Below, piece by piece: positions 35,165 through 46,636 of a DNA stretch of 64,000 bases; the stretch's first letter is position 1; each line of letters opens with the position of its first letter. Source of the DNA: Siphonodentalium dalli (taxonomy: Eukaryota; Mollusca; Scaphopoda; Gadilida; Siphonodentaliidae); the NCBI GenBank assembly GCA_032622095.1, contig CP136063.1:277941426-278005425 (forward strand). Direction: 5' to 3'. The notes below the pieces were generated by a model that was not told where the DNA came from, made no database searches, and saw only the letters and a program-made list of their open reading frames with translations. Both the position numbers and the translations under genes were made by a program.

Positions 35165-35350
35165 TATGCGTGTACTCGATTGGCGCTCAGAGATTGAAGA
35201 TGTCAATGGCACTGTAGCTCGAGAAAGAGAACTGGCAGGGCGATCAATACCCGAGATCAACCAGTCGCGGTCATATTGGATGCACCCAAACCCCGTTCCG
35301 CTGTTGAACCCCGTTCCGCTGTTGAAGTGCTACAGGTCAAAGTTCTTGAG
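35165..35350 (-). promoter_or_regulatory. SNAPC3: Probable SNAPC3 5' UTR / promoter-proximal region
   Basis: Directly upstream of the predicted start. Contains a tandem 18-base duplication (unit 'ttcaacagcggaacgggg' on the minus strand, about 35293-35330). No TATA box that I would defend; assignment is by position only. Confidence 0.4.
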
Positions 35351-35445
35351 GTGCATTCCATATATGGAACTTTTTAACATTAATGATTCCATACGGTCGC
35401 GTTGTAAATATAGAAGGCCGATTAATCTACAGCTCCAACGGAGCA

Positions 35446-35660
35446 TGCTTCTTTGGTCCAGTGGTTAAGACGCCTTGTCCGATCACCGAAGTTAAGCAAC
35501 GTCGAGCCCGGTTAGTACTTGGATGGGGCGACCGGTGGCCTGAGATTTCGGGTGCTGCCAACTTTCGGTGCGATTCCCGCATTCAACCCTTCTCCGTTAC
35601 ACATGTATACTTCTTCTTCTTCCGATTTCAGTCCACCATCAACACTGAGGCTGATGATTA
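35446..35660 (+). repeat. SINE-like composite: tRNA-like A box, 5S rRNA segment, B box
   Basis: 'ggtccagtggttaagac' resembles the tRNA-Glu A-box region. Positions 35476-35560 match the 3' two-thirds of 5S rRNA ('gatcaccgaagttaagcaac', 'cccggttagtacttggatgg', 'cgggtgctgc') with small changes. 'ggtgcgattcccgc' that follows fits a B box. It then has a TTC-rich tail. The 5' third of 5S is missing, so it is not a functional 5S gene; a Pol III-promoted SINE is likelier. Confidence 0.75.
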
Positions 35661-35748
35661 TGACTAATTTATTTTGGCAACGACTGGCGATAATTTCTCT
35701 TCATGACATGATTAGGGTTTGTGATAATTGATTTGATTTGAATTTTTT

Positions 35749-35779
<31 letters not shown>

Positions 35780-35829
35780 GAATTTGGAGGTCATGATTAG
35801 TTGATTGGATTCTTTACTGGGTCGATTGG

Positions 35830-37430
35830 GTTTTCTGGGACGTCCAGCATGGATATAGTTGGTTCATCATCCTGGTCCTGAACTCATCGACTGGAATGAT
35901 AGTGACTATTTCTGTTGGTATAGCATTCCATTCTCTTATGGTCGGGGCACAGGGGCCTGTAACGCGCTCCGCTGTCCGCCCCCTTTTGCACTGCCCATAT
36001 ACGCCGCTCTATATACGCGCCTTCTTTGCGTTAATGGAACATTATATAGACAAGGGGCTCAAATCGCACAAATTTAGCCCATTCACCCCAGTAATGATAA
36101 CGATATATACACGGATGGATCGGCAAAGAATTCATCTTTCAATAAATACCACAAACTCCCATCAGAAACATTCATACACGTTGCATTTGATAAAATTTTA
36201 ACCACCGAATATTGTCTCCGGAGAGCGTATTTTTTCGATTTGAGGTCCTCATTTTAATATTCATTATGACCTGACCTCGAGGACCTCGATTCTAACACTG
36301 AGCGGTGATTGGCTGTTTCTACTCTGTCAGTCATGGAAAGGTCAGGTCACAATGAATATTAAACTTAGGAACTGTGTCACTTGACAAATTTCTTTTTTAA
36401 AGTTGGAATTATCGACAGATTTCTCCTCTATTAGAATTGTTTACTGACAATGTGTTGATTTGTATGAGTAAATAAATTATTAGCCGACAATAATTCACTA
36501 AGTTCCAGATATTTAGTTGATCGTTTGAACGATTTTTAATGATAGTAAACTGCATGGGTGGTGAATTTCGATACAAATGCGTCCATTGCTGTCTGAGCCG
36601 GATCAAATCGAAAAAATACGCTCTCCGGAGACAATATTCGGTGGTTAAAATTTTATCAAATGCAACGTGTATGAATGTTTCTGATGGGAGTTTGTGGTAT
36701 TTATTGAAAGATGAATTCTTTGCCGATCCATCCGTGTAGATATCGTTATCATTACTGGGGTGAATGGGCTAAATTTGTGCGACTCCCGAGCGATGGTGAA
36801 ACGTTGAATTTCTACAGAGCCCCTTGTCTATATAATGTTCCATTAACGCGAAGAAGGCGCGTATATAGAGCGGCGTATATGGGCAGTGCAAAGGGGGGGG
36901 GGGCGGACAGCGGAGCGCGTTACAGGCCCCTGTGGTCCGGGGAAAGAAAGAAAATTTATGGTAATCGTAGTTGGATTGTGGAATTAGGTAGCCAGCCGCA
37001 TTAGTGTGCCTGGATTCTCTTGTTCTTTTTGCATATTCATCAATTTTTATTGCAGCATGTTGATGGTGAATTTTGTGCATCATGAATAATCGAGCCTGGT
37101 GCCTCCTGGACTGTAAAGAGTGCCATCTCAGATTATCTATCATGTCTGATACGCTGGATGTTCTTCTGTATCTGTTCTATGTCTAGCAGCGCGTCGTTGA
37201 ACTTTCTCCAATGCATCTACATTCTTGTCTGTATATGGGTCCCATACAGTCGGTGCATATTCCATTAATGGCCTTACTAAAGACTTGTATGCAGTCGCCT
37301 TCAGATGATGAGAACTTATCTGTAGATTTCTCTTCAGAAAATTCAGCGCCCTGTTAGCCTTGGCAGCTGGATTGTCTATATGCCATGTTTTTCGCCAAAT
37401 GACCCCAAAATGACTCGTTCCCATCTAGAG
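35830..37430 (-). pseudogene. CR1/L2-like LINE fragment, split by a DNA element
   Basis: Minus-strand RT C-terminal region: NRALNFLKRNLQISS, LVRPLMEYAPTVWDPYTDKN and VQRRAAR (37424-37140), a frameshift, then DNLRWHSLQSRRHQARLFMM to YHKFSFFPRT (37143-36943). After the inserted element it continues TIREWNAIPTEIV (about 35946-35830). The downstream tail has CAAAA-type repeats (about 35755-35780). Upstream it runs into a pearl-like repeat at about 37400. Confidence 0.82.
35948..36934. mobile_element. Long-TIR hAT-like MITE (987 bp) inside the LINE
   Basis: Ends CACAGGGGCCTGTAACGCGC, inverted at 36915-36934. TIRs run about 290-330 bases (35948-36241 and 36605-36934). Target duplication GTC-GGGG (35941-35947) and GTCCGGGG (36935-36942), 8 bp with one lost base. 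Removing it rejoins the LINE reading ..FFPRT-IREWN.., which fixes both borders. Confidence 0.9.
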
Positions 37431-37915
37431 GACGCCCCGATGATCCATATGAAGTTTGGTGATGATCGGATCAGAGATGTGGCCTGTAGGATGTGTCAAA
37501 GGATTTAGTGATGCAAAGAGTAAAATCCAAGATGGCCACCAGCGGCCATGTTTTTTAGCCGAATGATCCTAAAATGACTCGTTCCCATCTACATGTAAAT
37601 GTCAACATTCATGACAAATTTTATGATGATCACACAAACAGTACGGCCTGTAGCTCGTGCCAATGGATTTAATTTTGAAATCTAAGATGGCCACCAGCGG
37701 CCATGTTTTTTGGCCGATTGACCCCAAAATGACTCGTTCCCATCTACATGTCAATGTCAACATTCATGACAAATTTCATAAAGATCAGACCAAAGATACG
37801 ACCTGTAGCCCGCGCTAAAGGAAATTGTTGACGGACACACAGACACACGCACACACGGACAACAAGTCGCCAACCCATGGCAATAGCTCAAACTTACAAA
37901 GTAAGTTGAGCTAAA
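37431..37915 (+). repeat. pearl-like element with terminal hairpin
   Basis: Three units with 'aagatggccaccagcggcca' and 'aaaatgactcgttcccatct', then a 'gacggacacacagacacac' tract and a 3' hairpin 'agctcaaacttac..gtaagttgagct' followed by AAAAA. Confidence 0.72.
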
Positions 37916-38089
37916 AATGATGATGCAGTTATATGGTCCGCTGTGATTGTGTTTAATATACACATGTATCTTCCGAAATTACCAAGAACTTAAACTGTCA
38001 TCATATACAAGACTTTTACGAAAATATTTTGTCAGTTTTGAATTCGCGCAGATAGGTGCGCAAATTTAAAGTGCTCGAATTCAATTAAG

Positions 38090-38580
38090 AATTAAGTTTC
38101 TTAAGCTTAAGTGTAATAGCCTCACTCACAATGCCGTTACGCTTAAGTGTAATAGGTTTTCATAGCCTTACTACCTTACATATAATGGTATCATCTAAGG
38201 TAGATATATATTGAAAGTTACTACCATCAGTAATTGACTGCATCCATTTCAGCTCCAGGGGAGTTTTGAGATATGGAATTTGAATTACGCTTAAGCGTAA
38301 TACAAATTCCATTACGCTTAAGCGTAATAGCATTACGCTTAATCGTAATTGCATTACGTAATACATTAGCATAATACAAATTCCATTACACTTAAGCGTA
38401 ATTGCATTACGCTTAAGCATAATCGCATTACGCTTAAGCGTAATGGCATTACGCTTAAGCGTAATAGCATTATGCTTAATCATAATTGCATTATGCTTAA
38501 GCGTAATGGAATTATGCTTAAGAGTAAGGAATTACGCTTAAGCGTAATTGGTTATTAAATGTGAATTTGGTCTCCCATAG
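38090..38580. repeat. Array of ATTACGCTTAAGCGTAAT palindromes in a MITE-like element
   Basis: About a dozen exact or near copies of the 18-base palindrome ATTACGCTTAAGCGTAAT between 38283 and 38550, plus outliers near 38100-38155. The right edge 'attcacatt..tctcccatag' is inverted-similar to the TATGGGAGGCC terminus at 28204. Confidence 0.85.
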
Positions 38581-39108
38581 AGATTGAGTCCATAATCTAT
38601 AGAGATGGTCCTTTTAAGTCCTCTGGAAGCTGATTCTGTGACATGAATTTATAACATAACACAGTTAGGCTTCAAGTTGTCTTTGGGTTAATATTCCTCG
38701 AAACTATTCCAAGGCACGTAGGTACTTCTAGTTGTTCCGCTCTTCATCTTCGATTATAAAACAGCAGTAATGTGCATATAATTCTGTTTGCTATGGCTAG
38801 TTTGCACTTAATTATGTTGTTATTAGGTCATATATAGTCAGTGGTTTGCTCGTCGATTGCATGCAAAGCCAGCATGATTCTCGAACCATAATCGTAACTA
38901 CAGATATGGCAAAACAACAACTAACAGAAAGAACACAGATTCTAGTGACGTTGTACCCTATTTGTAATTATAATCTGTAGTAGTACATTGTGCAAAATGT
39001 GTCAATTATGTTGTCTACACTTGTCAACCTTTTTTTAGCAAATTAATTTTTATTAATTGGATAGCTACTTGTTTCCCATTTTATTATTTGTAGGGATATT
39101 CAGCTAAT

Positions 39109-39327
39109 ATGTTGAACAAGATTCTTAAACTGTTGAACTTATCATCTGAACATCCCTACACATTAATGAATGGGATATTGGCTCTTAGAGATGTAGATCC
39201 AACCCAAGAATCACTGAGCACATATCTTACTCCCATACCTGATAATGCCAGTGATCTTGTTTCTTCCGCAGTTCACCAAACACATAATGATATTATCCCA
39301 ATGTCAACTTTTTCCAAAACCCGATGA
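39109..39327 (+). other. Open frame of unknown status (72 codons)
   Basis: Preceded by 'ttattatttgtag' that could be an acceptor, and protein-like in its second half (PTQESLSTYLTPIPDNAS). However its start overlaps a dispersed repeat ('gttgaacttatcatctgaac'). No homologue recognised; probably chance. Confidence 0.2.
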
Positions 39328-40604
39328 TATAAAATATGTGCAGTATCCATGTCCACTGAATACAAGTAACTATATTAACATATTCTATACTCATTGATGA
39401 GTAGTTCCCAAAGGAAATGTTGGAATAATAAGTTCAACAAATGATCATTGTTTGTTGAACTTATTATCTGAACATTATCCACTCAAGAATATGAAACCTT
39501 CAACACTTGTATTATCTGTTCGTGTTACTGTCATCTACTCATTTGATCTGAACACCCTATAAGGGAGGCAGAATTAACAACAATTATTAGCGCTTAATCT
39601 CAATTATTTGCGTTTAAGCGCAATTAAATAATTACGCTTAAGCACAGATATGCTATTTATATAAGAGAATGCATTGGCCTAACAATTTTTTTTTTTAGTT
39701 TTTTTTTTTTACAATTTTAATAATTTATTCTTATATTCTTTAACAGACTTATTTTGTAGGTTTAGGGCCGATGAGATCGGCCCCTGGCACTCAAAGGGTT
39801 AAGCACATTTTAAGCACAAATCAGGAAACAGGAATCACCATGTTGATATTGGCAGAGTACACTACAAAGTATCATGGGACTTGGAAATTCCAAAATGGGG
39901 AAGCCTATTTCATTTTTGAGGGAAGATTATTATTACCACTAGATTTTAGAGTTATCCATCTTTATCTGCAAGACCGTCCGTTTGCCCTCATGCTTCTGGC
40001 AAGTTCTGGCCCTCAAACAATAGAAATAGCAAACTTCAAACATCGATATCTAATCACCCAGAGCTTTGATGGGTGGGTTCCTCGACTCGAATCAAATATT
40101 GTTTACCCCTGAAGCCAAAGGAATAGTAATTCAGAAGCGTCTGATCGGATTGAGTACCTTTAAGTAAAGAATTGTTTTCCTCAAATTTCAGGGTCTCTCA
40201 CCAATAAAAAATTACATATTAAAGGGACCCAAGCAACTCGCAGTGGGTAATTATGCAAACAAATAAAAGTCTATAAAATTATCACCATTGAGAATATGGA
40301 AAAAGAAATCAACTTTGTTCATTATTATTTATTATTGATAGTTCTTCAACATAATTTTTTTTGCATGTTGACACCATTGTCATGTAAACAAAACCGTTAC
40401 AGTGATTTGTCAACAAACATCGTTAATCATGCAGTAAGGTTTACATAGCAATGGCCTTGACATGCAAAATTTTATTATTTGAGAGTTATTAGTAATGAAA
40501 ATAAGAACAAATCAATATATATTTTCATGTATTTGTTGATGATAGTTGTTTCACAGAATTTTATGTTATTTCGCATGAACCCACTAGGAAGACCATAAGT
40601 CTCT

Positions 40605-41004
40605 TTAACCCTTTACCCAACAAACCGGCCAAAAACGGCCAAATACAGCTGCAACAGCCTAAATTATCTTGAGTCTGTCTCAATAAAACCATACAAATAT
40701 GGATATCATTGGAACCGGCTTATTGACCACATTGTGATGGTTACAGTTATGCCCTGTGCCAATGCATTCTCTTATATATGCGAGTTGACCATAGGTCGCC
40801 TCGCATATATAAGAGAATGCATTGGCCTAAAAAAATATTTTTTTTAACACTTTTTACCATTTTTTCTTACATTCTTTAACAATTTTATAATTTTTAATGT
40901 GTTAAGCCAATGCATTCTCTTATATATGCGAGGCGACCTATGGTCGACTCGCATATATAAGAGAATGCATTGGCACAGGGCCGTTCTGTTGGGTAAAGGG
41001 TTAA
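40605..41004. mobile_element. piggyBac-like MITE, full double-hairpin form
   Basis: TTAA-flanked, 400 bases, CCCTTTACCCAACA termini, hairpins at 40758-40829 and 40906-40977. Only 84 bases separate it from the next copy. Confidence 0.93.
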
Positions 41005-41088
41005 TATATATTTGTTCATTAATAATATTCCGTTATTGTAACTAATTATTTACAGAAATTACCATGCTATAACCAACACTCGAGCCAG

Positions 41089-41455
41089 TTAACCCTTTAC
41101 CCAACAAACCGGCCAAACAGCCTAAAACATCTTCGGCCTGTCTCAATAGAACCATACAAATATGGATATCATTGGAACCGGCTCCTTGACCACATTGTGA
41201 TAGTTACAGTTATGCCCTGTGCCAATGCATTCTCTTATATATGCGAGTCGACCATAGGTCGCCTCGCATATATAAGAGAATGCATTGGCCTAAAAAAAAA
41301 CTTTTTACCATTTTTTCTTACATTCTTTAACAATTTTATAATTTTTAATGTGTTAAGCCAATGCATTCTCTTATATATGCGAGGCGACCTATGGTCGACT
41401 CGCATATATAAGAGAATGCATTGGCACAGGGCCCTTCTGTTGGGTAAAGGGTTAA
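41089..41455. mobile_element. piggyBac-like MITE, full double-hairpin form
   Basis: TTAA-flanked, 367 bases, same orientation as its left neighbour; hairpins at 41219-41290 and 41355-41427. Two small internal deletions relative to the 400-base form. Confidence 0.93.
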
Positions 41456-42189
41456 AGTCAGACATAAAATATTATTAAAATACTATAATTCATCACCATT
41501 AGTTTGGAATGTCTGTGTCTCAGAAGGTGCTAATAGAGTAATAGAAAATAGCTGAAATCATAGAAACATTTCCTCCATCTCGCAACAGAATTCTAACTAA
41601 GATATAGTGCTATTCCCCTTCCATTGAAAATTATAAACTTTGCAGTACAATATAGATGAAACTTAAGCACAGAAAACATACAACAAAAACAACATGTCCA
41701 CAGTTTATTACACTGGATAAGTTGATAATACAATGTTTTGGAGCTTCCTCTTTCAAATGGTATATAATATGGCATATACCTCACATAATATGATCTGGGG
41801 ATTCAAAAATTAAGTGGGCCTTTTATTCAAGTGTGCTTTAGAAGAGATTCATGACATAACTTTGTCTTTTGCAAAATGTTTTACATGAAAATATTTTTGC
41901 CAAATTCTCTCAGAAGTTGCCAAATGATATCGGAAATTGACTCTTTCAGTTCACAGTGGCTACTTCAAAGAATTCCAATATTTATGTCCACGTCATGACC
42001 GCACAAAGCTTGTTGATTCAGATCATCAAGTGCTTTACATCTAGAGACTATGCCAAGTTGGCATGAAAGAACAATGGATCAATCCTGAACGCAGCAGTAA
42101 TATTGTTATCAATTCTTGTCTCTCCAGTGGACCAGTGGTTTATCGTAAATCTATAAACCAATCACCCACCATTATAATTATGGAATGGC

Positions 42190-42640
42190 TATATCAACTT
42201 TCCAGTCGTAAGTTGGGATTTTTTTACCCTGTGCCAATGCATTCTCTTATATATGCGAGTCGACCATAGGTCGCCTCGCATATATAAGAGAATGCATTGG
42301 CCTAACAATTTTTTACAATTTTAATAATTTTTTCTTGTATTCTTTAACAATTTTATAATTTCACCCATACAGAGCCCCAGACAAACATGAGCAGACGCCA
42401 CTCTTCTATATGCTTCTATATATGTGTGGGGCTCCCTGCAGGGTAATGGATGTTTTTTATTTTATGTCCTAAAAATTGTAAGAAACATTTATTTAAAAAA
42501 AATGATAAAAAATTGTTAGGCCAATGCATTCTCTTATATATGCGAGGCGACCTATGGTCGACTCGCATATATAAGAGAATGCATTGGCACAGGGTAAAAA
42601 ATCCTGACTTACGACTGGATTTGATATGGCGGGTCACATA
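42190..42640. repeat. Double-hairpin module with longer inverted flanks
   Basis: Hairpins 42232-42303 and 42520-42592. Here the outer arms continue as 'ccagtcgtaagt' / 'acttacgactgg' and 'gctatatca' / 'tgatatggc', so the module lies in a larger inverted-repeat element. Confidence 0.72.
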
Positions 42641-43283
42641 TACGCTGGGACTAACATTTTCTATAATCAATACTCATTGAGGAGTAGTTATCCCTTAGGA
42701 GATGTTCCGCTAATAAATTTAATATAGTTTGTTGACCTTGTTATCTGTAATTTTCCCTCCAATGGTATGACAAATGGGAGAGTCATTTAGTAGAGAAAGG
42801 GTTAACTACCTCTTGATAGAGTTGCTCAAATCCCCTAAAGTACATTTATTAGCCAATGCTATAAAACTGGTATGTGTTGTTCAGTTTGAGTGACATATTC
42901 ATGACCTGTTCACCCATGAGGGCAATCACACTATAGCTTAGATGCACGTGAACTTGGAGTATTTTGTGAGACCTGGCTGGATTATGGATTTAATCCCCAG
43001 TCAGGTGCTACAGGCACAGATCAGTATCCAGTTGGCCCATTGTATCAGCTGGTCTCTCCAAGCTAATATGGGCCGACTGGATGTGATTTTGGAACACCAG
43101 GTCGCCCCATCAGAACCCTCTGCTGGCCGTAGCTTGGTCTGGGCTTCCAAGGTCAAGGCACAAACTACCGAGAGGAAGAACTTTCTTAGTAAATAATTTC
43201 TACTACCTTGAGGAACTTGCTTGCAACATCTTTTGCCAAATGAAAATAATTTTGACAAATATCACTGGCTAACAGAAATTATG

Positions 43284-43755
43284 GTAAAAAAAGTGTCAAT
43301 AAACAAATGTGTTATGATTTTTGAGCATTGAATTTTAATAACAAATATTTGAACATTGAATAATATATTCAATAATAATCAAGAAATATATATTTTTGAC
43401 AAAAGTAAAAAAGGCAACAAAATAATGAATTCAAGCCTTGAAATAGTGTGTCTGTCATTTGCAGAATGAGGTCCCCAGAGGGTGAATTTAGTGATGCTAC
43501 CCCGCATAGCGGGCTAGCATCACCAAATTCACCCTCTGGGGACCTCATTCTGCTGAGGTGTAAGCAGAATGAGGTCCCCAGAGGGTGAATTTGGTGTTTC
43601 TAGCCCACTATGCGGGGTAGCATCACTAAATTCACCCTCTGGGGACCTCATTCTGCAAATGACAGACACACTATTTCAAGGCTTGATAGTGACAATGTAT
43701 CACAAGGTGCTCCTGAATAGCTTTTTATATGATTGCACAGATTAATATGATTACG
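43284..43755. repeat. Direct repeat, left copy (contains foldback MITE)
   Basis: Matches 44757-44966 ('aaaagtgtcaataaac', 'caagaaatatatatt', 'cacaaggtgc', 'gattgcacagattaatat') except for the foldback element at 43431-43686, which the right copy lacks. Confidence 0.88.
43431..43686. mobile_element. Foldback MITE (GAGGTCCC family), compact copy with defined borders
   Basis: 256 bases, TCAAGCCTTGAAATAGTG.. / ..CTATTTCAAGGCTTGA. Contains two inner hairpins, each GAGGTCCCCAGAGGGTGAAT..ATTCACCCTCTGGGGACCTC around a 'ccgcatagcggg' centre. The empty paralogue at 44,910 fixes both ends. Confidence 0.92.
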
Positions 43756-43765
43756 TAAGTTCAGT

Positions 43766-43870
43766 AATGCCCTAATTAATCGACACCTTAACCACAGCAG
43801 AATTATGGGTAACTTTTCAGGATTTAGTCGGAAATATGGCTTGTTGCCATTCATCGGAAAGCTCTCAGGG
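43766..43870. mobile_element. mariner-type MITE, half copy
   Basis: 'cagtaatgccctaattaatc' followed by the left arm through 'ggaaagctctca'; the mirrored right arm is missing. Confidence 0.75.
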
Positions 43871-44756
43871 AGCATCATTATTATTATGCAACAACTCAAT
43901 TGAATTATTGAAAACTCCTCACCACTGCCCCCTCTTCTAGTATCTCATCAATTTCTGACCCCCCCCTCTACCCTTAATGAAGAGTGGGCGCGAATAAAAA
44001 GGGGAGCAAACTTAATAAAAGCCCTTGGGCGTGTTGTTTAATCCCCTTTCCAATCAATCGATCATCTATATTATTCTATTTTACTGTAAAATGTTTGTCA
44101 AATGTTTAAATATGTTATTTAATATGACTTTTTCAATTTTGGTGCCCCTCTCCAGCACAACATAATTATATTCCTCATATCAAGGAGATGCCCGTCTATA
44201 TACAAAAATATCTTTAAAAAAAAAAACAATTTCCCGGCACCCTCCATCCTGACTCTTGATCTCTGACTACAACGGAATTACTTTGACAACAATAATTTAC
44301 TTCACATATACATCATTACATGTATACCACATAATGACATATTCGAGGAAGTCTGTGTATATGTAAGTTTGGAGGAAATTGATGACAAACATGTTTATTT
44401 AAGTAACTCTCCCCAACACCACACTGCATACCCAGGCACTACTCAATACCATCTGGTTTTGATCAAAACCAAAATTGTTTCATATGTGGGACAAAGTTCA
44501 GAATTTTTTTTTTTTAAACCAAAAAGTGTATGAGTGTTAAGTGAGACATTCGTCACCTCTGGTTTAAACCTGGTCCATCCAGACCCAAGGCTCTCTGTAT
44601 CATCCAGAAAATTAATCATACTTGCCTAATACAGACTTCCAAGTTCTATCCACAGCTAAAATCGATAATTACAACAACGAGCATATTTTGATGGGAAATT
44701 TATAAGCGAGAAGCGCTCATCCATGTACCTGTAAATTGTGTAGGGATAAATTTTGG

Positions 44757-44966
44757 TATAAAAAGTGTCAATAAACATTGGTGTTATCATTTTTGAGCAA
44801 TCAATTTAATAAAAATATTTGAGCATTCAATAATAATATTTTCAATAATAACATTCAAGAAATATATATTCTGACTAAAGTAAAAAAGGCAACGAAACAA
44901 TGAATAGTGACAGTTTATCACAAGGTGCACCTGAATAGCTATATATATGATTGCACAGATTAATAT
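44757..44966. repeat. Direct repeat, right copy (empty site)
   Basis: Reads 'aatgaatagtgacag' where the left copy has the 256-base foldback element, so this is the pre-insertion state. Confidence 0.88.
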
Positions 44967-45963
44967 CAGAAAATCTCAAATAGATTTCGTTTCTAAACAT
45001 ATCTATAAATATGTTTTCAAAACTTATGTATCAAATTCAGAAGCAAAAACCTGATTGGAATGCCAGATATTGAAACATATGTCATATGGAAATATATAAA
45101 GGTTGGTAGGCAGTTGGTTTGGTAGCAGATACCACCACCATAGCCTGGGTTAGACGAAACAGTTGTTTGTTCAAACTACTAATACTATATATGCAAAGAT
45201 TTGGAGTGAAATCATTTAAATTGTCATTCCACCCTTTTACTAGTTCAGATCATGTACTTTTCAAAACAGTTATTCATTTTCACTCAATTTGTATATTTGC
45301 TGAGAACGCTGTTCCCAAAATTTCCCTTCTAAAACTATTATTAAAGTCATCTTTTTGACATTTTTATTGTTATATAATATGCTTGATGTGGTCTTCAGAT
45401 AGTATATATTCCTTCATGTGGTGTACTAGCTGAACAATGAAGTAGTTTTCTGTGTTGGGCCATCTAAACTTTCCACCTCCTGACAGCTCAGGCATGGAAA
45501 CCCTAACAGTGTAACCAGAGTTGTGCTGTTTGCAATGAACAATAACTCCAATATACAAATAGTGTTGATCATAATCATATGCATAATGCACAAATATACA
45601 CAGCATATCTCCTTATTTCCTTATTACATCAATTGCAACAGTAGTGGTGGCATTTAAGTCATCTGATATTAATTTCTTATTAAAAGACAAGAAAACATTA
45701 TTTGTAGCATATAAATGGTCCAGCAGATGAGGGACCCTGCAGCTGACAAATAAAAGAAGTCGCTTTTCAAAAGCTTTCGGCCTTAGGCCTTCTTCAGTTA
45801 ATATTATTCAGACTAAATCACATGATGGAATTCAGATAAACATACAAATAACAATGGCACTTTGCATAAATATTCTGGTAAATACTGAAATGAGTAAAAT
45901 TTAGACACCTCAATAAATAGGTATGAGCTTAGATGAAGTCGGAAGTCGGGATTTTTTTTTTTT

Positions 45964-46335
45964 TACCCTGTGCCAATGCATTCTCTTATATATGCGAGTC
46001 GACCATAGGTCGCCTCGCATATATAAGAGAATGCATTGGCCTAACAATTTTTTACAATTTTAATAATTTGTTCTTGTATTCTTTAACAATTTTATAATTT
46101 CACCCATACAGAGCCCCAGACAAACATGAGCAGACGACACTCTTCTATGTGCTTCTATATATGTGTGGGGCTCCCTGCAGGGTAATGGTGTTTTTTTATT
46201 TTATGTCCTAAAAATTGTAAGAAACATTTATTTAAAAAACATGATAAAAAATTGTTAAGCCAATGCATTCTCTTATATATGCGAGGCGACCTATGGTCGA
46301 CTCGCATATATAAGAGAATGCATTGGCACAGGGTA
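45964..46335. repeat. Double-hairpin module downstream of NUDT17
   Basis: Hairpins 45970-46042 and 46258-46328 around the 'gagccccagac..gtggggctccctgcag' centre. It lies 145 bases past the NUDT17 stop codon. Confidence 0.82.
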
Positions 46336-46479
46336 AAAAAATGATATACCGAAAAATATTATTCATACAAGTTGTAATTTGTTAGTTGAGTGGCGACATT
46401 CCAATAACTTGATATTAACACTGTGAATGTTTTGCAACTGGATGACCTGAAAATATTCTGAATTTAATGGACATTTGAG

Positions 46480-46636
46480 TTATTTTGTCACTTCTAAAAA
46501 CTGTTCGAGAGCGAATTTTGTACCCGTACTGACACGCTCACGATCATCTTTATCAGTAACATCAGCAGTTTGTAACAATGGTGCGAATGGAATGTCTGTA
46601 TGGATCTGTTCTCTGTTCTCACTAATCACTACTCCC
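46480..46636 (-). CDS. NUDT17: NUDT17 exon 7 (terminal)
   Basis: Acceptor attcttccag. Encodes GVVISENREQ.. DRERVSTGTKFALEQFLEVTK then TAA at 46482-46480. The ERVSTGTKFAL motif is the conserved C-terminal mark of NUDT17. A hairpin-bearing MITE lies about 145 bases downstream, in or near the 3' UTR. Confidence 0.93.

Noticed and set aside
35476-35560. Functional 5S rRNA gene
   Set aside because: The 5' third of 5S is absent and the segment is fused to tRNA-like boxes; best read as part of a SINE.
36539-37004. Overlapping short frames on both strands
   Set aside because: They fall in the long TIR of the 35948-36934 element and mirror frames in the opposite TIR.
41197-41478. Recurrent open frames encoding peptides such as [19 protein letters not shown] on both strands (also at 42416, 49161, 50723, 56589)
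   Set aside because: They are translations of the palindromic hairpin module; the same peptide appears on both strands because the DNA is its own reverse complement. No independent sign of coding.
45745-45800. Possible hammerhead ribozyme on the minus strand (CTGAAGA, stem GGCCTAAGGCC, GAAA)
   Set aside because: The CUGANGA-stem II-GAAA core fits, but the strand after the short stem III reads ..AAAGCGAC, lacking the required U-H cleavage site, and no closing stem I is evident.
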